Assembly: GCF_900698985.1 (NCBI RefSeq)
Contig: NZ_LR217730.1
Coordinates: 744,001-808,000 of the forward strand
Reading direction: 5' to 3'
Origin: Erwinia_E haradaeae_B
GTDB taxonomy: Bacteria; Pseudomonadota; Gammaproteobacteria; Enterobacterales; Enterobacteriaceae
DNA length: 64,000 nt
The notes under the pieces were generated by a model that made no database searches, was not told the origin of the DNA, and saw only the letters and a program-made list of their open reading frames with translations. How positions within the stretch are numbered: the first letter of the stretch is position 1; the number at the start of each line of letters is the position of its first letter. Made by a program: the position numbers and the translations under genes. Positions 10,428-20,234 of the stretch are shown piece by piece.

Positions 10428-11309
10428 TTAAAAAAATTTTTTTGACCATCCAAGTTTAGAATTCAGTATACTAAAATAATTATAATTTTTAGGATGAATT
10501 AAATTAAGAGAATAATTAGTGCGACGAATTAAGATATTTCCATTATTTTGAACAGGCATGGCTATTTGTCCATCAAAACTAATCTTTAGATCAGTGTAAA
10601 TAGATGAGAAACGTAAACAAATACTACTATTGTTACTAATTACTAGTGGGCGTGCTGATAATGTATGCGGAAACATTGGGACAAGAGCTATAACATCTAA
10701 TGATGGCGTTAAAATGGGTCCCCCAGCCGAGAGTGCATAAGCCGTAGAACCTGTAGGTGTAGAAACAATCAGACCATCAGAGCGCTCCGAAAAAGCAAAC
10801 ATTTCATCTATATATACTTCAAATTCAATCATATGTGCTACTGTATCCGGATGAAGAACCACTTCATTCATGGCAGTACCAATATAAGGCGATCCTAATT
10901 GATTCAATACATGCGCTTCAAGTAAAAAACGTCTTTCAATATCATAATGTCCTTCTAAAACTTCTGAGAGCTGTTTTTGTGAATGATCTGGATCAAGGTC
11001 GGCTAAAAATCCAAGCTTTCCACGATTAATACCTATCACTTTAATGTCATATCGTGCTAGGTCGCGCGCGGCCCCTAACATGCTACCATCACCACCTACT
11101 ACTATCGCAAGGTCAGCAGCGCAACCAATCTCTGATAAAGTACCTATGGCTATTCTTTCGAAAATCTTTAATTCATTCGCAATCTTGTTCTCAATGATAA
11201 CCTGATAACCTGCGTCGATTAACCAACGATACAGCATACTACAAGTACCAAGCATAGCGGGATAACGCGGATATCCAACGATCCCAATACAACTAAAGGG
11301 CTGATTCAT
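10428..11309 (-). CDS. nadK: NAD kinase
   Basis: Phosphorylates NAD to NADP. I chose the ATG at 11307-11309 (293 residues; E. coli has 292) because the protein then begins MNQPFSCIGIVG, matching the family, and AAGGGA lies about ten bases upstream; a longer frame reaches back to 11414 without family support. The diphosphate-binding GGDGSMLGAAR is near residue 70, and the NE/D region GSTAYALSAGGPI is intact. It is divergent from grpE across a 120-base promoter region, the same pairing as in E. coli. recN, which follows nadK in E. coli, is absent. Confidence 0.96.
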   Translation of the reverse strand: MNQPFSCIGIVGYPRYPAMLGTCSMLYRWLIDAGYQVIIENKIANELKIFERIAIGTLSEIGCAADLAIVVGGDGSMLGAARDLARYDIKVIGINRGKLGFLADLDPDHSQKQLSEVLEGHYDIERRFLLEAHVLNQLGSPYIGTAMNEVVLHPDTVAHMIEFEVYIDEMFAFSERSDGLIVSTPTGSTAYALSAGGPILTPSLDVIALVPMFPHTLSARPLVISNNSSICLRFSSIYTDLKISFDGQIAMPVQNNGNILIRRTNYSLNLIHPKNYNYFSILNSKLGWSKKFF

Positions 11310-11357
11310 TTTATTAATATCCCTTGAAAAGTAAATTTCTCTAATAATGACACTTCT

Positions 11358-11386
11358 CTTGAAACTGTGATACAAACCCCCATAAT
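11358..11386 (+). promoter_or_regulatory. Sigma-32 (heat shock) type promoter for grpE
   Basis: CTTGAAA at 11358-11364 is followed after 13 bases by CCCCATAAT at 11378-11386. This fits the RpoH consensus CTTGAAA-N(11-15)-CCCCATNT with one mismatch. It lies about 45 bases upstream of the grpE start in the right orientation. Confidence 0.75.
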
Positions 11387-11430
11387 AAAACAAAGCAGCG
11401 CAATGAATATGCACAAACGCGGAGAAATTT

Positions 11431-12027
11431 ATGAGTAGTCAAGAACATAATATTCCTAATATACCAGTCTCAGAGACCATTGAGAGCGAAGAAACAGAAA
11501 TAAAGATCAAAGAGAAGGCTAGAGAAGTAATAGAGGAGCGCGATAAACGTCTTACCGAATTAGAGGTGCAGTTAGCTGAATCTCAAAATAGTGCGCGTGA
11601 TATACAACTTCGCGCTCAAGCTGAAATTGAAAATATTCGACGCCGAACGAAATTAGAGATAGAAAAAATACATAAGTTCACTTTAGAAAGATTTACTAGT
11701 GAACTTTTACCTGTAATTGACAATCTTGAAAGAGCACTCGAAATAGCAGATAAAGATAATTCTAAATTAATAGTGATGATTGAAGGTATTGAGCTAACCA
11801 TGAAATCGTTGCTAAATGCAGTTAAAAAATTTGGAGTGGAAGTTATTAGTACGACTAACATACCATTTAACCCAGAAATTCACCAAGCCATGACGATGAT
11901 AGATTCTACAGACATCGCACCAAACCATGTAGTCATGGTAATGCAAAAAGGTTATACGCTCAATAATCGTCTTCTTCGTCCTGCCATGGTAGCTGTTTCT
12001 AAAAGCAAAATCGTTCATACTGATTAG
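11431..12027 (+). CDS. grpE: GrpE, nucleotide exchange factor of DnaK
   Basis: Dimeric co-chaperone that releases ADP from DnaK. The 198 residues compare with 197 in E. coli. An acidic, charged N-terminal region leads into a long coiled coil (about residues 30-85, with the family stretch RAQAEIENIRRRT). The C-terminal beta domain ends with VVMVMQKGYTLNNRLLRPA, the GrpE signature. GGAG upstream supports the start. It is preceded by a heat-shock type promoter and followed by a strong terminator, so it is a single-gene unit. Confidence 0.98.
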   Translation: MSSQEHNIPNIPVSETIESEETEIKIKEKAREVIEERDKRLTELEVQLAESQNSARDIQLRAQAEIENIRRRTKLEIEKIHKFTLERFTSELLPVIDNLERALEIADKDNSKLIVMIEGIELTMKSLLNAVKKFGVEVISTTNIPFNPEIHQAMTMIDSTDIAPNHVVMVMQKGYTLNNRLLRPAMVAVSKSKIVHTD

Positions 12028-12066
12028 AGTTTAGATAACAAGATTTATATAAAATACACAATTTAT

Positions 12067-12101
12067 AAAAACAGTAGCTGCATTACATAGCTACTGTTTT
12101 T
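12067..12101 (+). terminator. grpE rho-independent terminator
   Basis: A perfect 13-base stem (12067-12079 with 12089-12101; AAAAACAGTAGCT / AGCTACTGTTTTT) encloses a nine-base loop. The 3' arm ends in five T. It lies 40 bases after the grpE stop. The flanking A-run also allows it to work on the other strand. Confidence 0.85.
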
Positions 12102-12427
12102 ATAGGATTTATGTCTTACATACTCTCTAGTAGACATTTTACTATACATGTTATTTTATAATCTTGTCATGATCTTTAATAATCATGCATAATGAATATT
12201 AAAATATAGAATATATATTATTGATAATCATCATGAAACTTAATGAATAGATATTTTTCCTATATTATTTAGCTATCAGTTGCTTTTAGAGAAGTGCACG
12301 CAGCCAAAAATCTACAATACGCAAAAAATACAAAAGGATGTGATTTAAGTCATATATAATGACGTCTATTAGTAATTAAACTAAATTTTTTAAGTATCAG
12401 AACCCCCACAAGACAAAAGACTATTTT

Positions 12428-12625
12428 TCACAGTATTAATTGGATAATAGCAATTACTTGATTGATAAAAAATCTCAGACAAGATGGACATAAGAGTGGG
12501 ATTTTCCAGATTCTACGATTAAAACACCATTCAGTAATAACACCTCTCATCTGCCTAGCTTTTTGGAAATCCGTAAGGTGACATTGAAAATCCTGGAACA
12601 TGACTAAAAAATTCTTTCTATATAT
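12428..12625 (-). pseudogene. nudC: Probable nudC (NADH pyrophosphatase / RNA decapping) remnant
   Basis: A 66-codon open stretch on the minus strand with no family start codon. It reads FQCHLTDFQKARQMR, then a lone Cys, W..., LCPSCLRFF and VIAII. I align this to the NudC zinc-ribbon region FQLAGRGVQLAEFYR ... LCSHCRERYY ... CIIVAI, where F, Q, Q, A and R fall at the same spacing, followed by the second cysteine pair and an aromatic pair. The first cysteine pair is damaged and the Nudix box is gone. The context supports this: in E. coli nudC is divergent from rsd-thiC, and a thiC-like leader lies just upstream on the other strand. Identification is moderate. Confidence 0.45.
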
Positions 12626-12631
12626 TTATCA

Positions 12632-12711
12632 GAGACCGGGAGATTATAATATCAGAAAAAACAAAAAACTAACCCATGAGCCTGATTAGGTTCAGGATAT
12701 AGATCTTAACC
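12632..12711 (+). promoter_or_regulatory. Decayed TPP riboswitch (thi box) remnant
   Basis: The stretch ACCCATGAGCCTGATTAGG (from 12672) resembles the thi-box core ACCC...ACCTGATCTGG. Upstream, CGGGAG and ATCAGAAA occupy the places of GGGGTGC and CTGAGAA. The 3' core (TGCCAGCGTAGGGA) is not preserved, so this cannot be a functional aptamer as written. A strong Shine-Dalgarno and ATG follow about 70 bases later, as in an enteric thiC leader. Confidence 0.4.
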
Positions 12712-12772
12712 GAGAATAATTATGTTGACCTTCTATAGTTCTGTTACATAAAAACATTAAATCTAACATAAT

Positions 12773-12840
12773 AAGGAGGATAGATGATCTTACTAACTAT
12801 TCGTCGACGAGATATCATATTTATGATATATCTAAAATAG
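12773..12840 (+). pseudogene. thiC: Possible thiC start remnant with intact Shine-Dalgarno
   Basis: AAGGAGG at 12773-12779 is followed by ATG at 12784 and 18 codons (MILLTIRRRDIIFMIYLK) before a TAG. The order TIRRRD recalls KLTRREQR at the start of ThiC (phosphomethylpyrimidine synthase). The match is short, and the call rests mainly on the riboswitch-like leader and the adjacent nudC-like remnant. Nothing downstream resembles ThiC. It could be an unrelated leader peptide. Confidence 0.3.
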
Positions 12841-14065
12841 AATTTTTTTTCACTTAGCACAATAATACGCTAGGTCGTTTTAGAAAATAATTTTCTTACT
12901 CTTTAATCTTTATATAAAAAATATTATTTGTCAAATAATATCTAAACGATGAATTCAGTTATGATCTATAGTAAAAGATTATTATTATGATAATCATTAA
13001 TATATATTAATATAAGAATACATTATATAAAGATATCCATGCACTAATATAATATACAGCCTTATAAATACATAGTTTATTAAACATAAAAGCGAAAATT
13101 CTTTGAAAAAGCAATGACTATATCTTTTAATTTTATAAAAATATAAAAAAAAATATAATAAATACATGATTCATACATAGTTTTATAAACTATAATTCCA
13201 AACCTGTATGGGTTCAATGCGTAACATATTAAAATATTGAATATTCTTTTACTTAAAAATGATATATAATAAAAATTATCAAATGTATGTTTTTAAATTA
13301 TAGATTAGATAGATAATTCAAAAAGCATTAATTTATATTCTACTATCTTCCTTAATAAGACATACATCTCCATATAATTATTATAGGTATAATTCAATAT
13401 TATCAATTATATTATTAAATAATTAATTATATTATAAAGAATCATCTTTTAATATAAACAGTTATTTATTTTTTAGATAATCCGCAAATAATTATACAAA
13501 AGATATCTTCTAAGCGTACAGTGTAACATTTTAATGAGTTATGTTTTATTGAGCATTGTTACTAGAAAAAAGAAATAGATTTTAAAATTTAAGAAAATTA
13601 CTAGTAGTTAATAACTAATATGTTATCTTCCAATATATAGAAAATATTAAATATTATTTTGATAATCTTTAATAATGATTGATTGATCATAAAATAAATA
13701 ATTTTAATTATATAAAAAATAGATATAAATAGCATTTAAATACCGTATAATACCATCTAATATATCTTAATAATCTATTAGTATTAATAATCACTCATAT
13801 TATTTTAAAGGCTTATTTTTAGTAAAAAATTTATATTATTCTAGATATTTTAAAATAAAATTAAAAAATATAGCTAATATATCTATGAAATTAGATCAAA
13901 TAGTTAATCTATTCTTTTTATAGGATTTTTTACATACACATACCATATATAAGAAAAATTAATGCATCAACGCTCTTTTAAATCATATAAAAAAGATAAA
14001 AATCATATTTATTTTACATGAAAAATTATAATTGTTCTACTTTGTTTTGATCTGTGTGAGATGTA
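12841..14065. other. Spacer downstream of the thiC/nudC fossil
   Basis: About 1.2 kb of very AT-rich DNA to the end of pmbA. I see no gene, RNA or repeat I can support. Confidence 0.6.
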
Positions 14066-15436
14066 TTACTCTCCAGATATCTGCATGTTAGATAGCAATA
14101 CAGACCCACACTGAATATTGCTACGTTTTTCGATATCATTGCCCATAGAAATTATATTATACCACATATGTTTGAGGTTTCCAGCAATAGTAATCTTATT
14201 AACTGGGTATTGTACTATACCGTTTTCTACCCAAAAGCCTGATGCGCCACGTGAATAATCTCCTGTCATCTGGTTCACACTTTGACCTATTAATTGATTA
14301 ACCAAAAGACCTGTGCCCATTTGTTGTAACATATCATTAAAATCAATTTTATGACCAAGCACAAGCCAATTATGGATTCCATCTGCATGCCCAGTACTTT
14401 GTAAACCTAATCTCCGTGCTGAATAACTACTAAGAAGCCAACTCTTTAATACGCCATTCTTAACAATATCACGTTGCTTAGTTCTAACACCTTCACTATC
14501 GAATGGAGATGAGCCTAGTCCTTTTAATAAATGCGGATGCTCTTCAATGCTTAACCACTTAGGTAAAATTTGTCGACCCATGCTATTTAATAAAAATGTA
14601 GATTTACGATAGATCTGCCTACCACTGATAGCTATAGCTAATAACGCAAAAAGACCTGTAGCAACTTCTGCAGAAAAGATAACGGGTGATTGCATGGTAG
14701 ACAATCTCCGCGGAGATAAACGTGATAAGGTTCGAAGAGCGCATTTTTGACCAATATCTTCTGGTAATTGCAGATCTTCTATCGCTCGACTGACAGTATA
14801 AGCATAATCTTGTTCCATACTGCCATTCTCTTCTGCTATAACATGACTAGCTAATGAGTACCAGCTATTACAATAACTCTGTAGCATGCCATATGTATTA
14901 CCAAAAACTGTAATACCAATGCGACCATCAAAATGACCACCTTCAGTTCTAATAATGCGTCGATCCCATTGCAGTGCCGCCATTTCTGCCCGAGATGCTA
15001 AATTCACAAAATGATCTGTATTTAGCACTGTCGGATGGTATAAATCTAAATCAAGACTATTCAAGGCTAATAACTCACGATCTGCTAAACCGTGATGTGG
15101 ATCTTTTGAGGTATAGCGCGCTATATTAAAAGCAGAATTTACCGCCTTTTTAATGGCGCCTAAAGTGAAATCAGTAGAGGAAACCGTTCCCGTACAATAT
15201 TTATAATAAATAGTAACATAAAATTCAGAATTATTATTGAATTGAATATTTTCTATAGCTCCATAATTCGTCCTAATACTAATGCCACTCGTTTGAAGGA
15301 CTGTAATCTCCATACCATCACAATTAGGTGTAGTTAACTGCAATGCGCGCCTTACTGTTTCTTCCAAAAAATATCGTTGTTCAGTAATGTTGTTTTGTTC
15401 TGTCATATGGAATGATTCTTTCATTGATTCTGCCAT
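14066..15436 (-). CDS. pmbA: TldE/PmbA, metalloprotease partner subunit
   Basis: Subunit of the TldD-TldE protease, which acts on unfolded peptides (microcin B17 maturation and CcdA turnover in E. coli). The 456 residues compare with 450 in E. coli. Family stretches are EEHPHLLKGLGSSPFDSEGV, GDYSRGASGFWVENG and SNIQCGSVLL at the C-terminus. TldE lacks the HExxxH zinc site, which belongs to TldD; tldD is not in this window. Three in-frame ATGs lie within the first 11 codons and none has a clear Shine-Dalgarno; I kept the first, although the third (MTEQNN) aligns best with E. coli from its fifth residue. Confidence 0.96.
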   Translation of the reverse strand: MAESMKESFHMTEQNNITEQRYFLEETVRRALQLTTPNCDGMEITVLQTSGISIRTNYGAIENIQFNNNSEFYVTIYYKYCTGTVSSTDFTLGAIKKAVNSAFNIARYTSKDPHHGLADRELLALNSLDLDLYHPTVLNTDHFVNLASRAEMAALQWDRRIIRTEGGHFDGRIGITVFGNTYGMLQSYCNSWYSLASHVIAEENGSMEQDYAYTVSRAIEDLQLPEDIGQKCALRTLSRLSPRRLSTMQSPVIFSAEVATGLFALLAIAISGRQIYRKSTFLLNSMGRQILPKWLSIEEHPHLLKGLGSSPFDSEGVRTKQRDIVKNGVLKSWLLSSYSARRLGLQSTGHADGIHNWLVLGHKIDFNDMLQQMGTGLLVNQLIGQSVNQMTGDYSRGASGFWVENGIVQYPVNKITIAGNLKHMWYNIISMGNDIEKRSNIQCGSVLLSNMQISGE

Positions 15437-17256
15437 ATAATAATAAAAAAATAATGTTCAGGATTAGCATCCTAACCAAAAAAATAAAATATACTATTCT
15501 AGTATATATAAAATTTATTTTACCTATAATAAGATATTTGATATTAGATAGAATCTAATGACAATATGTAGATATTTGTTTATATTAGTCATTGTTTTGT
15601 ATATTGATCATCTTAAAAAAAATTTCAAATCCTGTAGAGTATTTTAAATTTAACACAAAGAAAATATAAATTCGCATACTACAAGTATTTATATATAGAA
15701 GCGATCACTAAATAAATTCCTTCTATACTGATACAAATATAAGTTTATCATTTATTATAATATTTGTTTACTATCACATCTTATCTAAATATTGTTATTA
15801 TAGAGTGTTATTTAACTTAATGTCAGATCTAAAAAATAAAAACTATAAATTTCAACAATCTTTTGATATTATGCATAAAATAATTAGCATGTGTTTATTA
15901 ACGCCCCAAAGGACTCTGTTTCTAATAAAACACATCCATAATATTATCTTTTCTCTTTAGGTGCATCTAAAAGGTTTGCATATTAGATAGATAAAATGGA
16001 TTATCATTAACCTACGAAATAGGCAACCTCTTGTATCTTATATTTATATGTTATACACAATCTATTTGATCTATCTGTCGATTCGTCTCTATTTTTATAT
16101 ACATCTTTAATTTAAACTTTATAAGTAATCATATTACTAAATGTAACTTAGTAAGAAAAATAGATCTTTATAGGTGACAAATAATTATTGATCTAATCAA
16201 AACCATACACTAATCGTATCCAAAAAAAATGAAATAACATGGATTGTTATCTTTTTTGAAAATCTTATAATAAATCTCAAAATAAATAGATAAAATATAA
16301 ATGTATCATATATAAATAAAACAACCTGTTAACCTGACGCTATTTTTATACAAATATCTTACTTTATAATTAATATATATTATGCATATTTTTTATAGAG
16401 TAAACTATTGCATAATTCTAGGATAATAATCCATCATGTAACACTTTTTTTATTTATACTTTATATGTAATAAAAAAACGTAAAATACAAAAATCAATCT
16501 CAGAAAATTCAGTGAAAGAGGTCCATGATCATTTTAAATATCCATTAATGCATCCATCTATCGATACAGAATTTTAACTTAATAAATCTAAAATAAGCCT
16601 TAACACCACTTATTTTTGTATATAAATTTTAGAAGCATGATAAAATAAGTTATCTATTAAAATACTAAAAATTCCTAATTAGCACAATAAGATCACTATA
16701 ATCTATAAAAAACATGTTTGAAAAGGAATTATTTTTGTATAGAAATCGAGTAATACAATTTTAAATCAAACTTAAAAAGCAAATCATAATGATTACCCAT
16801 AGAGTCAGATCCAATGGCCAACAACATTCTATCTATCTGTAATAAAAATTTTATTCAACCTCTTTTTTATATAAAATCTATAATCATTATATATATATCT
16901 CTTAAACTGAATATAATAACAGGAGCGGTTACTAAAAATAAATATGCTGTTTATAAAAACCCCCTTTCATTTTAACTAATAATGCAATAAATAGCCTCTA
17001 CTTGTGACTCTAAATAATCTTAAAATTAACAACAAAATCTATTTAAAATAAATACAACTATATAATTATAGAATCTAAAAAAATTATATATATTCTTACC
17101 TTTAATTATCAATCGATTGTAATATAACTTTAAATAATAAGTGCTATAAAAGAATCCTCGGCAGGATCAATTTAATATAATATATATTATTAATATTTTT
17201 TCTAAAACCTACAGAATGCCCTATAAGCTTACAATAATTTATTGGTTTTAATTAAC
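15437..17256. other. Spacer between pmbA and yciA
   Basis: About 1.8 kb, AT-rich. A 46-codon ATG frame at 15820-15960 (+) has gene-like codons but I do not recognise it. Nothing else stands out. Confidence 0.5.
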
Positions 17257-17673
17257 TTAAAGAATAAAATTCTGCTTATCTTTTAATAAAGATCGTGAGT
17301 GACCATTATAGTCCACTGCAACATATATAAATACCGCTTCAGTCGCACAATAATTCTGACCAATGGGCTCTGATGATACTTTTTTTATCCATAATTCTAC
17401 TTGAACGGTGATAGAACTTTTACCAGTTCTAACACAGTTTGCATAACAAGTGACAACATCACCCACCGTAACTGGCATCAAAAAAATCATACCATCAACA
17501 CGGACAGTAACTACACGTCCCCCCGCGATTTCTTTGGCTAAAATTGCACCACCCATATCCATTTGTGACATAAGCCACCCACCAAAAATATCCCCATTGG
17601 CATTAGTGTCTGCTGGCATAGCAAGGGTTTTTAAAACGATTTTACCTAATGGTTGTCGCAAATCTTTATTCAT
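17257..17673 (-). CDS. yciA: Acyl-CoA thioesterase YciA
   Basis: Hotdog-fold thioesterase that hydrolyses a broad range of acyl-CoAs in the cytosol. The 138 residues compare with 132 in E. coli. The catalytic stretch NANGDIFGGWLMSQMD near residue 22 is fully conserved, with VTVRVDGMIFLMPV and ASEPIGQ-type segments after it (here SSEPIGQ). It is the last gene of the yciC-yciB-yciA set, 89 bases after yciB, the same order as E. coli. The C-terminus is slightly extended. Confidence 0.97.
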   Translation of the reverse strand: MNKDLRQPLGKIVLKTLAMPADTNANGDIFGGWLMSQMDMGGAILAKEIAGGRVVTVRVDGMIFLMPVTVGDVVTCYANCVRTGKSSITVQVELWIKKVSSEPIGQNYCATEAVFIYVAVDYNGHSRSLLKDKQNFIL

Positions 17674-17762
17674 GGTATACTCTTAATTAATTTTTTAATA
17701 ACTATGAGTAGCGCACAGATAAATTTAAAAAAAATTTCAAACTAAATATATTTATCATGCTA

Positions 17763-18299
17763 CTAATTATTTTCTCTAGAAATAAAACGAAATACATAAA
17801 ATCCACTTAGTAGTGCAAATAGTAATGTTAAACCGCCCAATCCAAAGACTTTAAAATCTACCCAAGCATCTTGGGAGAAATAAAATATCCCATAGATATT
17901 AGCTACACCACAGAATAAAAAGAAAAGCCCCCATGCAAGATCTAAACGACGCCAAATAATTTCTGGTAGGTGCATCTGTGTGTTTAGCATTTTTTGCATA
18001 AGAGATTTTGACATAAAAAAGTAACTAGATAGTAAAGCAATAGAAAAAATACTATCAATAATAGTAACCTTCCATTTGATAAAATCGGGATTATGAAAAA
18101 TAATAGTAAGGCCGCCTAACATGGCAACTAAAAAAAAAGTTAATAATGATATTTTATCTAATGTGCGATACAAAAGCCACTTTAATAATAAAATAACTAC
18201 TGATACAGCAATTAATGCACTAGATGCAATAAAAATATTATATATCTTATAAATTATAAAAAAAACCAAAAGTGGCAAAAAATCGAGAAATTGCTTCAT
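17763..18299 (-). CDS. yciB: Inner-membrane septation protein YciB (IspZ)
   Basis: Small polytopic inner-membrane protein linked to cell division and envelope synthesis. I start at the ATG at 18297-18299, giving MKQFLDFLPLLVFF, identical in form to E. coli; the frame extends ten codons further without support. The 178 residues hold five hydrophobic segments. The family stretches GGLTIIFHNPDFIKWK and NIYGIFYFSQDAWVDFKVFG are visible. It lies 52 bases downstream of yciC. Confidence 0.96.
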   Translation of the reverse strand: MKQFLDFLPLLVFFIIYKIYNIFIASSALIAVSVVILLLKWLLYRTLDKISLLTFFLVAMLGGLTIIFHNPDFIKWKVTIIDSIFSIALLSSYFFMSKSLMQKMLNTQMHLPEIIWRRLDLAWGLFFLFCGVANIYGIFYFSQDAWVDFKVFGLGGLTLLFALLSGFYVFRFISRENN

Positions 18300-18351
18300 G
18301 ATAGTGATCCAGATAATAGTCAAAATCAATAATTATTACTACAGATTTATT

Positions 18352-19095
18352 TTATGACTTTAATAGCATGTATAAACGAGATAAATAAATAATAAGTACA
18401 GAAGAAAAGAAATTACTCAGTATATCTAAAAACACTATAGCTACATCTGGAGGCAGCATAGAAAGTTTTGAAGCTATTAAAAGAACTAAGAGTTTTCCAA
18501 GAATCCAAAAACTAACAATCGGCGCTATCAACTTAATGTTCGTCCAACCAAGTTGGCCACTAGTATATATCGCACTTATAAGTCCGACCTTCTCCGTAGT
18601 GATAACCATGGGTGATAAGGCTAAAGTAATAGCTAAAAGAACTCCTGGTATAACCAAAGACATAAATCCAATTTGTATGCTAAGCATCATCAAAAAAGTA
18701 AGAGACAATAAACGTAAAAGATTAGAAGATGATGCACCAACTGCGTGTAATGCCGTAACTGGTCTTCCAGATGAAGCAATAGAAATTAAGCTTAGCATTC
18801 CAGCTAACAACAATGTATGACCAATTAAAGAAGACAAAGTCCCAGCTACTGAGAGTCGTAACAGCACCTTCTGTTGATCCGGTGACATGTTTTGTACCAT
18901 CTCTATCAAGCTTCTTGTAGCGCCTGATAAAGCATCTTCACCAAGAAGCTGAATCTCCTCAAGAGATGGCATAAAAATTTTACTAATAACTGCCATCACG
19001 CATGACGTAAAAAATACTATTAACAAAATATTAACCAACTGATGGCGTAAAAAATTTCCCGTGTCACGGTATAGAGTGCTTGCCGTGATTAACAT
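18352..19095 (-). CDS. yciC: Membrane protein YciC (UPF0259)
   Basis: Polytopic inner-membrane protein of the YciC family, implicated in envelope maintenance with YciB. The ATG at 19093-19095 is chosen because AAGGAG lies seven bases upstream and the protein then begins MLITASTLYRDTGNF, matching E. coli; this gives 247 residues, exactly the E. coli length. A longer frame to 19143 is not supported. The stretch MSPDQQK and the C-terminal IYLSRLYMLL are family features. It is the first gene of the set. Confidence 0.95.
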   Translation of the reverse strand: MLITASTLYRDTGNFLRHQLVNILLIVFFTSCVMAVISKIFMPSLEEIQLLGEDALSGATRSLIEMVQNMSPDQQKVLLRLSVAGTLSSLIGHTLLLAGMLSLISIASSGRPVTALHAVGASSSNLLRLLSLTFLMMLSIQIGFMSLVIPGVLLAITLALSPMVITTEKVGLISAIYTSGQLGWTNIKLIAPIVSFWILGKLLVLLIASKLSMLPPDVAIVFLDILSNFFSSVLIIYLSRLYMLLKS

Positions 19096-20234
19096 GTATA
19101 CTCCTTGTAAGAAATCTTTAAAAACCTGAGACTCATCATGCACTGCATTATCAGCTCTCCCTGCTTAAGCTTCTGGAATATATATTTATTTCTAGCAAAA
19201 GCAATCTTTCTTCTATATTAAGAAGAATTTTTTTAGAAAATTAAAACTATCTCAATAACTAATGTTCTTAATAACATTCTAAAAACATTAATAAAGTTAA
19301 TGATTTTTCAAATAATTATCATATGTATAACTTATAAGATAAATGAACTGATCAGATCTTTAACAGATAATTATATTTAGAATCCTTGAACATCTTTTCG
19401 CATCTATTAATCCTTTTGGATTTTTTCGTATTTTATGACTCCTTATGCATAAGTTTATATAATTAGATATGTATTACAAAACATTCTACTATTTGGTGTG
19501 AAATTTCACCATGCTAATGTAAAGTATATTTTTAGAGTACGCGATCTTATCCCTAAGTTCATGAATTACAAATCAACTACTACTACCTAAAGAAACATAT
19601 CATTACAACACGAATAAATTATTGATTTTTTGAAAAATATCACTTTTATCTAAAAAAATAAATAGTTCTCTTGAATATTTCTAATCAGGCTATCCATTAG
19701 AATAACTATATATTAATATTTTCCATAAATTAAATATATTTAAATGATCAGTATTTATTAAATACGATAATATTAAATTTTATATTACTTTATTTTACAG
19801 TAAATAAAAAATATGTACTATGCACCATCCTAAAATAAAACTGATTTTCTTTTTTATCAAAAACTCATAAAAGGTAATATCATTTATTAATTTAGTGATT
19901 TTTACAAGAATATGCTTTTCATCTATTTAATTTTATTCTGTGTGTAACCCTTAATTAAGTAGATCTTAAAGATAAAATCGCACTACATTCGATTGTATTG
20001 ATAAATTTTATTATAAAATATCACACAATATCATTATTATCATAACGATAATCACTTAGATTTTTTATGCATCCCAATTTTAGCTGTAATAAATTCTAAT
20101 ACTTTTAAATACCTGAGTATTCTTTTAGAGGAATATACTGTTATAATAACTAATATGTTATTATAACTAAATAATAATTAAAAATAATTGGTAACTTTAT
20201 AGTATTATGTTGGTAGAATAGTTGGGAATTTATA
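19096..20234. other. Spacer between divergent yciC and der
   Basis: About 1.1 kb. In E. coli bamB precedes der; I find no trace of it. A small terminator-like element on the plus strand, AATCC-TTTT-GGATT then T-run, lies at 19409-19426 with no gene upstream. Confidence 0.55.

Noticed and set aside
15820..15960. 46-codon ATG frame beginning MSDLKNKNYKFQQSFDIM
   Set aside because: Codons look gene-like but I recognise no family, there is no clear Shine-Dalgarno, and it is short. It could be a remnant of an unknown gene.
19409..19426. AATCC-TTTT-GGATT-T-run element
   Set aside because: A five-base stem is too weak to call a terminator without a gene upstream.
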